NCBI GenBank assembly: GCA_015501595.1
Contig: JADNRX010000067.1
Span: 62,001-126,000, forward strand
DNA from: Hymenopellis radicata
Lineage: Eukaryota; Basidiomycota; Agaricomycetes; Agaricales; Physalacriaceae
Direction of reading: 5' to 3'
DNA length: 64,000 bases
In this document: positions 12,222 through 23,419 of the stretch, piece by piece
How positions within the stretch are numbered: position 1 is the stretch's first letter
Layout of the letters: each line of letters begins with the position of its first letter
The notes under the pieces: generated by a model
What the model was told of the DNA's origin: nothing
The model's database searches: none
Seen by the model: the letters and a program-made list of their open reading frames with translations, nothing else
Program-made: the position numbers and the translations under genes

Positions 12222-12356
12222 GTCGAGGTCCAGACACGCAAAAACCTATGCCCTCGCTGCTCGAGCAGGCGACGTCCAGACAGACAAATCCACTGAGAAC
12301 TATGCCCTCGCGACTTGAGCAGTCGAGGTCCAGACAAGACAAATCCACTGAGAATG
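12222..12356. repeat. Minisatellite-like tandem repeat, about 2.7 units
   Basis: GTCCAGACA starts units at 12228, 12274 and 12328 (spacing 46 and 54). Units share CTATGCCCTCGC, GAGCAG and ACAAATCCACTGAGAA blocks. It lies just beyond the stop codon of the MDR dehydrogenase gene, so it may be part of its 3' UTR. Confidence 0.7.
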
Positions 12357-12389
12357 ATGACGGTGTCTGATGCAGCAAAACAAAACAAT

Positions 12390-13933
12390 TTAGATTTTGG
12401 CCGTTACAGGAGAATCAGCAACTTTGATTACAACTTTTCCGACGTGGGCTTGAGATTGGAGGTATGCATAGGCTTTGACTGCCTGGTCGAAGGGGAAGAC
12501 TTTGTCAATAACGGGACGCGTCAATTCAGGGTTGGCTTCCAGCATTCTGTTCATGTCGTTGAATCTGTCATATCCCAAGTCAGTCGTGAAGGCTAAGGAC
12601 CCGCAGAAGGTCGAAGGACGTACTGGGCTACAGAGCCAACCATGATACCTCGCAGCATGGAGGATTTGAACACCGATCGACTGACAATGCTTGCTAGTGG
12701 TGTTTGGGTCTAGGGAAATACCATTTTGAGTATGAATGATATGATATGATAGGTCAGAGAAGCGCACCTGAGCTAAGAATCCGATGAGATGGATAGAGCC
12801 TCCGTAGCGGACGGCTTTCATCGACTTTTCAAGAGTCCCTGGGCCTCCGACCTGTAGGAGCATACAAATGAATCCAACGAGTAAGGGCTGATATACTTAC
12901 TTCGAGGATGTGATCAACACCCCGGCCGTTCGTCAGATCCATAACCTCCACATCCCACTCGGGCGTCTCCCTATAATTGATTAAATGCTTCGCACCGAGT
13001 TTCCTAGCGATTTCGAGTTTGGCGTTGGAGGAAGAGGTAGCGATGACGGTTGCCCCGGCCGCGACGGCTAATTGTAATCCGAAGCTAGATCCCGTCAGCT
13101 CGAAGAAAGAGGGTTATAGAGGAAATGTACATAGAGACGCCCCCCGTGCCTAAGACGAGGATGGTGTCCCCGGCTTTGATTTTGACTGGGCCGTTGAGGG
13201 CGTTATAGGCGGTTAGGGCGGCGCATCTAGAGTCCGGGCTGTGGTGAGAAGAGAGTCACGTCGCGATTGGAAAGAGAACTCACGGGAGAGTGGATCCTTC
13301 TTCATAAGACAGGTGGTCCGGAATCGCCACGAGTGACTGGGATGCAATGTTAACTATAAACCATCGATGCGCAGATAGACCTACATGAGCAGGGAACGTC
13401 CTATATTGCGTCAGCACGCCATGCACGAAGCCCCCCAGCGCCGTGAGCCCAATCGCAGGCGTGACATCTCCATATACATGATCCAGCGCAAAGTTGGCAC
13501 AGACGCGCGCGCCGACTTGCCATCCGGAAACGGAGTCGCCGACAGCTATGATTTCCCCGGCCATGTCTGAGCAGGGGACGAGCTCGTCTGGAGAGCTAGT
13601 CCGAAGGTCATTGTTAGCGTTATAAGAGGAGTGTTGACATACGTACGCGATTTTGCCCCCGTACGATTGACTCGCGAGCATCAGGTCGCGAAACTTGGAG
13701 TGGGGTGAGTTGGGCGTGGTGAGTAATTGATGATAAAGCGAACTTGAAGAGACACGGCGTGTGTTTTGACTAGAACTTCAGTTGGTTTGACGGGCGGGAT
13801 GGGGACATCTCGTTGTCTCAAGTCTTCGAAAGAGCCACGCTGCGTTACCCGTAAGCATGAATCTCTAACTCAAGTAGTAAGTAGTGAGTACCTTGGGAAA
13901 GTACCATTGGCGGCTAGTGGTCGGCAGAGACAT
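12390..13933 (-). CDS. Zinc-type alcohol dehydrogenase-like MDR oxidoreductase
   Basis: NAD(P)H-dependent medium-chain dehydrogenase/reductase, cytosolic; exact substrate unknown. Exon 1 (13933-13892) encodes MSLPTTSRQWYFPK, then RGSFEDL. The catalytic domain has LVPCSDMAGEIIAVG and ANFALDHVYGD, and the Rossmann domain ILVLGTGGVS and VIATSSSNAKLEIARKLGA. The C-terminus includes VGGPGTLEKSMKAVRYGG, MLRGIMVGSVAQ and DMNRMLEANPELTRPVIDKVFPFDQAVKAYAYL, the usual ending. About nine short exons, all joinable without frame errors. A 48-nt intron (between TFPAH and SLVAIPD) lacks stops. The gene is complete. The Cys in PCSDMAGE is the only obvious zinc-site remnant, so zinc binding is uncertain. Confidence 0.85.
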
Positions 13934-15089
13934 GGAAGTAGTCGTATTCAAGATGGATGGGGAGGTGCGAAAGAGACGCACCGTCGTTATACGCATGAAC
14001 AAAGTCAGTTACAAATCGATATTGACATCACTTCGTGGGGATCTTGGCAATGGGAGAACCGGATAAAGGTGCCCGTGGGCCGGTAGCTCGATGAGATGTG
14101 TTTGGTCCTGTTTTGGCCTCAAATCCTGCCTTGTTACTAAACTTCCAACTTGACGCGTTTTCCGCTCCTCGTCCACGCCACACACACCTTTTACTACTGG
14201 TTTTTGAATGCTCAGCTAGAAATTGGCTAGAAATGTCAGCACTCTGGTAGAACTTATCCTTCTCCACTCTATGAAGCGTTTTGATTCGTCTTCATTCGTT
14301 TCGGCACGAACAGTAAATGGGAGTCCTTCCTTCCTTCTTAAGTGCGGCACCCAAAACCCTCGAAACTTCGACCTCGAAATGACCGATTTGCCGAGCGTCC
14401 CCGCCACATTCTGCCAGTGATTGGTGATGATTGGCTGCGCCCTGAATGATACAATTCATTCTTGCATTCATGCCACGACGCGAGTCCGTGTTGGACTCTC
14501 TGCCGACCTCTCCATCATCTACAACATACCTCGCACATCTTTAACTATTGATTTCCGGCTGGAAATTTGAGCTGAACTCATCCTTTCCTTGGGCAATGCA
14601 CTGCTGACGCCCCATCACACTGATCCTCAGGCTGCGTCAGACAACTATACATTAACCTGATATCTATCGTGTTGCTCTCAGACCAACTTTCAAATGACTA
14701 CCGGGATACAAGCGTATCTATCTCAGTTCATACGCTGAACCTACTCTATTCTTGTTACTTGTGTCCGTGCTTTTCCGTGGGTGACTCAGGTCCACAGAGA
14801 GTTGACGCACTTCGATGTTCTGTGTACTGTGAACCAATCAATTTGGCAGACCTCCGAAAGGGTACTGATGTGTTATGATGTCGCGCTCCAGCGCACTCTT
14901 CTCTCTGAGTCAGGGATCATGGATGGTAGGAATGCTGTCGTCGCCGTGCCGCCGACGCACATGCGAGACGGTTGTTGTCATGGACATTCAGTACATCGTT
15001 ACTCTCGAACTGATCAACACCAAACGACACTGGCTGTTATAATAGGGCGGACGGATGGACGTCGTTCCCACAGGTATCACACTCCCACC
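13934..15089. other. Intergenic between divergent genes, nothing recognised
   Basis: About 1.15 kb separates the MDR gene from the 7TM gene, which is transcribed away from it. Short frames on both strands have no recognisable motif. It probably contains both promoters. Confidence 0.45.
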
Positions 15090-16299
15090 ATGTCCTCAGC
15101 CATCGAGGAACCGGGTTATACTACAGCCCTCGTTCAACAGTCCTTCTCGAGTGTGCTGCATTCTTTCATTCTGTATGCATTCTGCCATTCTGTATACACC
15201 TGTGTCTTCTTCGTGACCTTGTACTACATATGTAAGTAACTGATCCTTCATCAGCCCCTTCAATCACATTGGTGACCTTTACCAGTTCAAGGTCCTCGTA
15301 CACGAATTATTGCCGCATGTTTTGTTACGTTCCTATGGACCACTCAGACTATCTTCTTGATGCTGAACTGGCAGACGTTCTACGGTCTCTTCATCGTACA
15401 CGGAACAACACTAGACTCAAAATTCGACTATTATTTTCTGCAGGGCGATCCTGTCATAAGGATCGTGATATACGACTTGTTGCAAGGCCTGAATATCTTC
15501 CTGGCTGACTTGATTCTGGTGCGTTCAAGGCATCTGACTGTACTTTCTCTGGTTCACTCAAAGCATTGATTAGATTTGGCGCTGCTGGGTCCTGTATGGG
15601 AGTAGCTGGAGGATTGCAAGTGTTCTCGCCGGATGTTTGATCATTGAGATAGGCAAGTCTTGCATCTACTTCCAATGGCATTCTTCATGTCCTGCACAGT
15701 CAGTGCCTGCGCACTTGTTGTCTTCGATTGCACAAATCAGTTATTCGGCTCGCAAAAAACTGCCTGGATCTTCATTTATTACTCAATAACCGTGGTCACC
15801 AACTGTCTGTGTACATTCCTCATTCTCTATCGCATCGTGCGGATAAGCGGCGTGCTGGCGAGCCTCAGGACATATCGTGGGATCATCGAGATGCTGATTG
15901 AATCCGCTTTCGTGTATTCCGTGACTTACATCGTTTACCTTGTCGTATTCGGATGCAAGGGCAGTTCGCCATTTCCCGCAGGCTACGAGCTGTACCCAGC
16001 AGTTCTATCAAATAGCATCACGGTGAGTGTACCTGCCTCCATAGTCTTCAGAGTCGCTCACGGTCAATTCATAGGGCATCGCGCCTACTCTCATCGTAGC
16101 CCGTGTCATGGCTGGCAAGACGCGTCCGAATGACTCGTGGACACGGCCTTCGCTCTCAGAGTCTTTGCACTTCGCCAGCGCACCTCACACGCGCACTGGA
16201 CTGAGTGAAACTGGTGTAGACGTGGAGGAAGGCGAAGTTACGCCCGACCACGATCTGGAGCCAGACAGAATTAACACTCAAGGCGAGGAGCAGCCCTAA
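15090..16299 (+). CDS. Seven-transmembrane protein of a basidiomycete orphan family
   Basis: Integral membrane protein of unknown role, receptor-like in topology. Exons 15090-15231, 15292-15518, 15574-15652, 15700-16022 and 16075-16299 join in phase. About seven hydrophobic spans are seen, including SVLHSFILYAFCHSVYTCVF, IIAACFVTFLWTTQTIFLML and IFLADLILIWRCWVLYG. SACALVVFDC and IFIYYSITVVTNCLCTFLIL follow. The signature order GLNIFLADLI-x-WRCW-x-x-x-x-x-W and a late TLIVARV-x-x-G-x-x-RPNDSW is typical of an abundant unnamed Agaricomycete family. The C-tail is acidic and cytosolic. The third intron (15653-15699) starts GCAAGT, a GC-AG intron; with it the coding frame is uninterrupted. Confidence 0.75.
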
Positions 16300-16540
16300 A
16301 CCCTTGAAAATCCGACATCTCTTCCGTCGCGGACGTTTAGGCAAACACAGATGCCCCCTTTTATGATTATATAGTTTTAGTTCATCATTTCGTTAATGAG
16401 TTTGTTTACTTATTCTGTTCTGAGCTTCGCGACAAAGCCGGCGGATTTCCACTACATACGTCGAAATATTAGCAGAGACGCTTAACAGCGTCCGATACCC
16501 AACGCGGAATTTACCAAGAATCAAAGAACGTCATCCCGTA

Positions 16541-16588
16541 TATTGATGTGATACACTTGACCTTCAAGTTGGAGTACATCTCGCTAGT
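16541..16588 (-). repeat. 48-bp dispersed repeat, copy 2
   Basis: Reverse-complement partner of 4635-4682 with one mismatch. It lies 18 bp downstream of the UBP8 stop codon (16606), inside its presumed 3' UTR. Confidence 0.85.
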
Positions 16589-16605
16589 AAGTACAGGCCG
16601 TTACA

Positions 16606-18721
16606 TCAAAGCAACGCCAACAGTCCATCATCGATCTCCTTATTCTTTGCCGCCTCCCGCTCCTTCTCCCGGACAGCCTCAGTCTCCCGCGTAAGCACGT
16701 AGGTAGGTCTCGTATGTGCTTTGTACTCCAGCCGCCGTTTCACGTAGAAACACATATACGCGTTGGATTGCAAACAATCGCCCAGTGAAGAAATCGTCAC
16801 TCTGTCGAATGGGTTAGGTGACAGGCGCGAGCGACGAAACTTTGAACCCACTTGTCGTCGTCGAAGCGATACCACTACAAGCGGAATCAGTTTGGGTTAT
16901 TAGTATTTTTGTGAAGTAGACTAACCTGTTCTCCAGATCGTGCATAATTCGTGTAATGGCCGTTGGTCATGTTGCCGTCGTGATTGATGACAGCGAAGAG
17001 GTCGTACTCGTACATAATCTTAGGCCCAATTTTCCTACAACCGTCATAAGAATAGAACGCAACGTGATAATTCAACATACACATTCTCTTTGTCGCCCTC
17101 TTTCATCACAAGTGAAGTATATGGAGCCATATTAAGCGTTTCTGGGAAGCGCACGGGGGTGTCCAATTTGCGTGCCTTCTCTGACGTCTTCTCGAAGCGC
17201 TGAACAAGTATGAGCAGGGACGAAACGCCTTTCGAAGAGAGCTTACCTTCAGTTGAAAACTGAGAACTGGAGGTAGTTTATGAAAGCTTATCCGCTTGCT
17301 AGCTTCCTATAGGAGACAAACATCAGCAAGCAAAGCGAAGGAAGAAGCAGTGACGAACAGCACGTCCCGATTTCCCGCATTTGTTACAGCTGTAGTCCTT
17401 CGAGCCTAATTTTTCCCATTGGGTGTATCTTCACCGCATGGGTTAGCGGAGAAGACTACGTCTTGACCGAGAAATTCGAACCTTTTTAGACACCCCGTCA
17501 AAGTCGTCTCATCCTTCAGCTCCAGACTGATATCAAGCATGAGATCATGGGCGGTGCTAACGCTTCCGCATCGTTCGCACTTGACATCGCTCTGACTGGA
17601 ACCACAAAACGTTGAATGTGTTATGCAGTTGCATGAGATGTTCGTTGACCCTTTCGAAGTGGTGTGTATGAGATTGATCACGGACAGGAACAATTCATGA
17701 GCATCGTTCTGCGCATATCCAGCTAAATCTGGGGCTTTGCGCCAGGTCGTGGAAAGAAACGTCACGGGGCCATGAGGATCTCGTTCGTCAGAGTAGATCT
17801 AGGTGTTCTATGAGCATCTGGAATTCAAATGGAAGGCGTTGGAGTACTTCGCTGAAGAGCTTGTCCATTTCGCAACAGCAGCAATCTTCAGTTTTACAGA
17901 GATGTCGGTTATGTTTATCCGCAAGAAAGTAGTTGCGTATGAGAGGATTATGGGCTAGACACTGCAGCACCACGTTAAGGAAACACGTCTGCCCTAGGTT
18001 AAGCAGACCGCGTCGGGCTAAGGCTGTTGGTAAATACGGGTGCACCTCGTTTTGTATTGATTTACCTTGACAAGGAAGAGGTGTTGCAGCTTGAAACGCA
18101 GCTTGTTCCTCTTCGGAAGGTGACCAGGATGTAAACGGCCCCCGCGGCTTCTTATAGGCTGACGGAGAGAATCAGAAGAGCTATATAAGGCAAGCAACCC
18201 TGTTACCAGCAAAGGGTGTCTCTCGTTCCTCGACTGCGCTAGTCGCAGCGATGAAAACTTCGTCAAGCTTGGGATGATAGACGATATCATCGCACTGGTC
18301 GCAATGCACTTGACCGGATTTTACATCGACACCTAGAGGTCATGAAGGACTTCATCACCAATCAAAGAAGTCGCGTACAGAAGTCATGTTTCGTATCCGT
18401 GAGGTGATCAAGAATATGATTCGACCAACATCCCGTAAAGCCGCAGGTAAGACAGACGGAAGGACGCGTGGGAAGCGCGCGACATCCTGCTGCACCGCAT
18501 GTGGGCAGAGATACCTACGATACTACGGTCAAAAAAATACACACATCTTGACCAAACAGAAAACCAACTTTTCTCCGTTTCGGATTGAGGCGAGCGATCC
18601 CGTAAAGGTGTACACCAGCGGCGACTACCTTTCTATACCTTTTCATCTGAACGCCATCTGCGAGCAAGTCGTTCACATGCGGGCATGGGAACTGCCTCGG
18701 TGCTCCCTGGTCGTCAGCCAT
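16606..18721 (-). CDS. UBP8: SAGA-type ubiquitin-specific protease, Ubp8/USP22 family
   Basis: Removes ubiquitin from histone H2B as the catalytic subunit of the SAGA deubiquitinase module in the nucleus. An N-terminal zinc-finger UBP domain (start 18721, MADDQGAPRQFPCPHVNDLL) shows CLTCGFTGCWSNHILDHLTD-x-KHDF and VHCDQCDDIVYHPKLDEVF. The catalytic domain opens with RRGLLNLGQTCFLNVVLQ (Cys box) and HNPLIRNYFLADKHN, then CEMDKLFSEV, diagnostic for this subfamily. SDVKCERCGSVSTAHDLMLD is the zinc-ribbon part. The C-terminus holds the His box (DGNMTNGHYTNYAR). All exons join in frame, with at least nine short introns. Convergent with the 7TM gene, with about 300 bp between stops. Confidence 0.88.
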
Positions 18722-19538
18722 TTGTAGTACGTCGGTTCTAGAGGTTTACACGTTCACGTGTTACAGTACGGAAGCAAATAGATGGGGGTCGCAGTCAAGA
18801 GATTGGTGGAGATCAAGTTCTGTCTAGCTCAAAGTAGATAGATGCAAGGAGAGCACCTGGGGGGAGGAGAAGAACAAGGTGATGAAGCGGCGCGTCGGTA
18901 GTGGCAAGAAGGTGAAGAGTGTTTGGTCATGTTTGGGCGTTACGCCATGCATTGTTTCTTCTTGCCGCTTCGGTTCAACTGTCGCTGTTGAACTAATTGC
19001 GGCAGTCTTCATTGCGTTTCTCATCCGTTATGATCTTTGCATCGGGCCCGCGCGTCCCTGTGGGTCCAGTTAGATGACCGCATGTGCGGTCCGTCAGACA
19101 GGGATCCTGTCCCGGACTGACCGGCAATAGCTTTATTTAATACTAAATAAAAGAATGGTATGATGGAATCTATGCATCAATCGTGTAGTGTTCATCGTCT
19201 GTCCTGTGCGTGTCAACTTGACGTCGCCGTGTTCTCCGGCTTAAAGCGACCTAGAAAATGCCAACGGTACTTACTCGCAGTACACTCATAGCTTGATTAT
19301 GGAGGTGAGCTGGCTTACACACGTGGAGACTGGCATCGACAACGTGGCAAACCGCAGTACAAGCTAGAGGAAGGACGGAAAGGCATCAAGTTTACTTCGG
19401 TGGTTTTTTGCTTTTGTCTTGCAGCATTTGCGAGGAATGACCATGCTAGTCAACTAAGAACAGATTCCTTGCGGGTATACGAGGTAGTATATGTCTCTGT
19501 GACCGGGCGTCGTCCTGTACTGAGTCGTGTAGCACAAT
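18722..19538. other. Intergenic, no gene seen
   Basis: Contains the UBP8 promoter side and the 3' flank of the next gene. An imperfect hairpin (GTCCGTCAGACAGGGATCC opposite CTGTCCCGGACTGAC) lies at about 19090-19125. No supported coding frame. Confidence 0.45.
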
Positions 19539-21224
19539 CTAACGGCGCTTAGGTGTACATAAATGCTGTTTTTCTCGCATCAACCACGCATTATCGAGGC
19601 GCGGATGATACAGCACTCACATTAAGCTTCTTCGCATGCTCATGATTATGCGCCTGCGTCCGACACTCATACCATACCAACAATCCTTATCAATCCCTTG
19701 TTCACCCGCCGCCCGCAAACTCGTCAGCAGCCAAATATGCAAATGTTCAGAAATCAACTCTTTCAGACACTCCGTACACAGCAAATCGTCTACACTCGTC
19801 CACTTCGTCGTATACTCAGGCGTTCGTAGAGCAAATGAGTCGTCTAGGATTTTTGCCAAGAAAAACCCGCCGCTCTGGAGGGGTATTTTATCACATCGAG
19901 CGAGGAGTTGTTCTTTAACGTGATGGTTTGTCCCGAGGTTGCCAATGAAGAGTTCTGTTATTGTGGTAGAGCTGAAAGGCACGTCTGTGAGGCCTTGGAG
20001 ATACGTCCAATCTGAGGGCATTGCGTTCAAACAGTGACGAGACGATGAAGATGGGAGAGCAAGCATACTCGATTTGTTCCAGAGATTGACACCGTTCGCT
20101 GCATGACAGAATTTACCTTGCATGATGGGTGAGCCAAGCGTTCATCGACAGGAAGAAGATGGACGTACAAACATCGTGTTCTTGAATGGTCTCCAGAATC
20201 GAATACCATACCGTATAGTCCGATTCCGTAGGTAGCGCTGGAGGTGTAACCATGCGCTCCTCCCAGATGGCATTTACCGCGTCGAAAAGGTAGCCTTCGT
20301 AAAACTCGACTTCGATGTCATACACCTCCATACCCATGGCCTTTTGGACTGAGTCAGTGATAGGCGCAGCTGTCCCCGTCTCGTAGGCTTCGATGACCTT
20401 GCTCGGTCCAACGAGTAAGGCCAGTTCAGGAAGGATCTCGACTACCGGCTGTATAAGTAGACGGCGCGCAGGAGTGGTAGGGCACTTACTAGGAAAATCT
20501 CCAGCACTGCAATACGCCGTCCACTTCGCGATCTCGATGACAAACTGCGCGACGACGTAGATATCTCTGAGGTCCTCGGAGGAAAAGCCCGCTAGAAAGA
20601 CCATCTTCGCATTCAACTCCTGCGCCTTGTGCGCATCCCACTCGGCGCCCTTGCCATAGAAATCTAGGGCATTGCCTTCCCGATCATCGAGCTTCGCGTG
20701 GAAAATCCTCGAGAACAGCATGAGCCTGAAGGTGGCGCGACGGAAACTGTGCGATTCTGTGGCGTTTAGCTTGCTAGTTGTGGATGAGCGATCCTTATAC
20801 CTAGGAACAGTTTATATTTGAGTTAATGGCGAGTCTTGGAGAGCTCACCTGAAGCTGAAGGCGTCTTCGAGTTTGACGGCAGCATCAGCGTACTCTTCCA
20901 GCAGCTCCTGTTCTTTCCTTGCGAGGGCGGTCACATCCGGCTCCTTTTCCTCTCTAGGCTGTGAGCCCCCTCCCCCTCGTCGTCTGAGTCTTCTGTGACA
21001 GATCCATCGTCGCTTCCAGCTTTCACTTTGTATTGCACGAGCCGAACAGCTTGTGGAAGAGCAGGGCCGATGTACTTCCAGCTCACCCCTCGTACAATGG
21101 TTTTGGGATGTTCGCTGAATACTCGGTAGAGGCGCTTAGAGACCCGAGCTGTAGATCTGAGGGAGAGGAAGTCGGCAGAGAATTGTAGGATCCTATGGAG
21201 TATGTCGTTGGGAAGAGAGTCCAT
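19539..21224 (-). CDS. F-box protein with C-terminal Cys/His cluster, one-base frameshift
   Basis: Probable SCF substrate adaptor. The F-box is at the very N-terminus: MDSLPNDILHRILQFSADFL, then TARVSKRLYRVFSEHPK. A helical middle follows, with KEQELLEEYADAAVKLEDAF and QELNAKMVFLAGFSSEDLRD. Introns include one ending GGCTCACAG (joining VQYK to PREEKEPD) and one of 48 nt ending CCGGTAG. The tail reads GIDKDCWYG, then in the next frame CRTQAHNHEHAKKLN, then after an intron (19620-19566) HLCTPKRR and a stop at 19539. A single base missing near 19671-19678 explains the break. Without correction the protein ends with an unrelated basic tail at about 19619. The Cys/His spacing resembles a small zinc module (inference). 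Confidence 0.72.
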
Positions 21225-21655
21225 GGGAGTCGCGCTCTAGGAGAATTGAAGGCACCCGTTTCCAAGTCAGAGGGGCTTGTAGATATAAACATCTCCCTTT
21301 TTGAGTCACCAGGAGTCACCGTCGGGATTACTGCCAAGTGGTTGGTATCCATCAAGAGAGACCGACGTCTGGCCCTCTTGGGGCATATTCAAGTCGTTAG
21401 CGCGTCAAGTTCAACCCCAAAATGACGGACCGGCAACGGTGGCTGTACGATAAGATTGTGAACGGAGTCAAAAATTCTCGGTGATTGATTGCACCGAATT
21501 TGTTTTCGTTTCACTCTTTCTTCCCGTCTCCACTCTACGTTTTCTATAATCGTGCCTATCCGACTTAATTTCCCATTATACACGTCAGTGAAGAGCTAAA
21601 AGCTTCTTCGAGATGTTAGGGGCTAATACCGCTTCAGTAGACTCTGCTCAAAATA

Positions 21656-23143
21656 ATGGCTCTACCCCTCGTGGATACCGCGTCGCCCATCGTCGAGTTC
21701 AACGAAAAGGTGCCGCTAGTCGGCCCCGCAGAGATTAGCGTCAACCCCGTCGTCAAAAGCGCTGAATTCGCCTATAACGTGTGTCTTGTGCGCTCCTTTA
21801 CACCTTAAATCCGATTTCATCCCACGTCCTGCCAGCGCACCAACCTAGTCCAGATCAGCTCTGATGGCGTTCAAAGGGCCGCCAAGCATGTACGTTATAT
21901 AGCTGACGGGGATAGATCGACGTCTTACTATCGCCTGCAGATCCATGGCATGCTTCTAGCTGAATCGTACACCCCCCGGACTTGGCGGACGCAGCCACTT
22001 CACCTCATCCCGACTGAACCTCACCATCCTGATGAACCCTGGAATAGATCAGTCCTCAACTGGATATTCCTGATATCCGCTTTGAATTTTAGTTTCTGGT
22101 CTGAAAGGGAAGGACGCAATGACCGCTATGGAGTTGAGTGGCAGCGTTCCTGGACCTCGCAGGAGCGCACGGTTCATACAGGATATTGGAGTCTTGTGGC
22201 TGCTCTTAATAGAGGTTCGTATCGTGACCTTTTACTACGCCACGTATTCATGTTTCTTCTAGCGCTACAGGATGATGCTATTCCTATAACTGACCCTCAG
22301 TTTTACGCTTCTGAGACGCTTTGTCCCGATTCTGTTATAGAATCAACGTTTCGTCCCGCCGCTCAGTGTGCTGAAGGCATTCCGCTCCTGAGAGAACGCA
22401 TCGCGGTGATGCGTGAAGTGGGTGATGTCCTATGCAGGGTAAGCGTTCAAGCCACCATTCGCAGATATCTAATTCCCTCCCAGAACTTCAATGGCTCCTT
22501 CCACGGTCTTCTCGAGGAGTTCCAACGTCGGCACAACGGCGATGGAACTGCGCTTGACCTCGTAGAGATGGTGATCGAGTATTTCCCCTCATTTAGAGAT
22601 GAGCATCAAGTGGAGGGCAGAAAAGGTGCCCCCTGATTCTAGCCTTCTCTTGATCTTTGCTGATATGGGCGCTAGTGTGCATCTGGAAGCGAGCCCAAAT
22701 CCTTGTCGCGGACACTTGGGCTGCTTTCTACCCCGCATCACCCGACGATCCCCACCCTCTCTTCCCTGGACCTCGCGGAGCGCAGATTCACCAGCTCACC
22801 ATGTTCGCGGACTATCGCGTCCCTCAAATCTTGCACCACTTGAAGATCCTGTCCGTATCCACCCTCTCTTGAGGACATGCTCCGAAAGGGTACTTACCTC
22901 CCTTCTGGGTGTATGGAGGAGCTGAGTCTTCGAGCCGCGAGCATTGTCGCTGTGGAACGTGTACGCGATGCGATGATCGATATGAACTTGGAGGGAAGCC
23001 TGGGTGAAAGGGTGAGCAGTGTCGTTATCGACTTTTTCCTGTGGGACTTGGCGAAGCGCGTAGAGAGAGGAGAAGAAAAGCTGGAAGGCATCGAAACTGA
23101 GGCAGTTGTTCCTGCTCACCGAACGAGGAGTATTTGGTACTGA
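21656..23143 (+). CDS. QNG1: Queuosine 5'-phosphate N-glycosylase/hydrolase (DUF2419, QNG1)
   Basis: Releases queuine base from queuosine-5'-phosphate so that it can be salvaged into tRNA; soluble protein. Start 21656 (MALPLVDTASPIVEFNEK), introns at 21779 and 21890. The long exon carries LNWIFLISALNFSFWSE, HTGYWSLVAALNRG and ITDPQFYAS, then IPLLRERIAVMREVGDVL and VEMVIEYFPSFRDE. After an intron, KRAQILVADTWAAF and QLTMFADYRVPQILHHL follow, and then LPSGCMEELSLRAASIVAVE and VIDFFLWDLAKRVE. These blocks occur in family order and at full length. Between SVSTLS and EDMLRKG (about 22868-22873) the frame shifts by one base with no usable intron, probably an extra T in CTCTCTTGAGG. Basidiomycetes cannot make queuine and depend on salvage. 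Confidence 0.85.
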
Positions 23144-23419
23144 GATGGTTTGGACTATCCCTCCTTTAGACTTTTAGATACTACCATTCTATAGTTTTTG
23201 AGACTACGAATATGATAAATGGTTCTTAATCATCAGTACTACGTACCCCGCTTATTGATTCTATCCTGGTCCAGGAGTACTTTTTTGTTGAGCGGTCACT
23301 GGGCGCCTTCATGATCAGTCAGAGTACATACATACGTCATAGCATCAACTTCTGCTTTCGACCACCATCATCTCGGATCGATACCTTGTACTTTCCATAG
23401 TTCGTCGAGCAACATTGCC

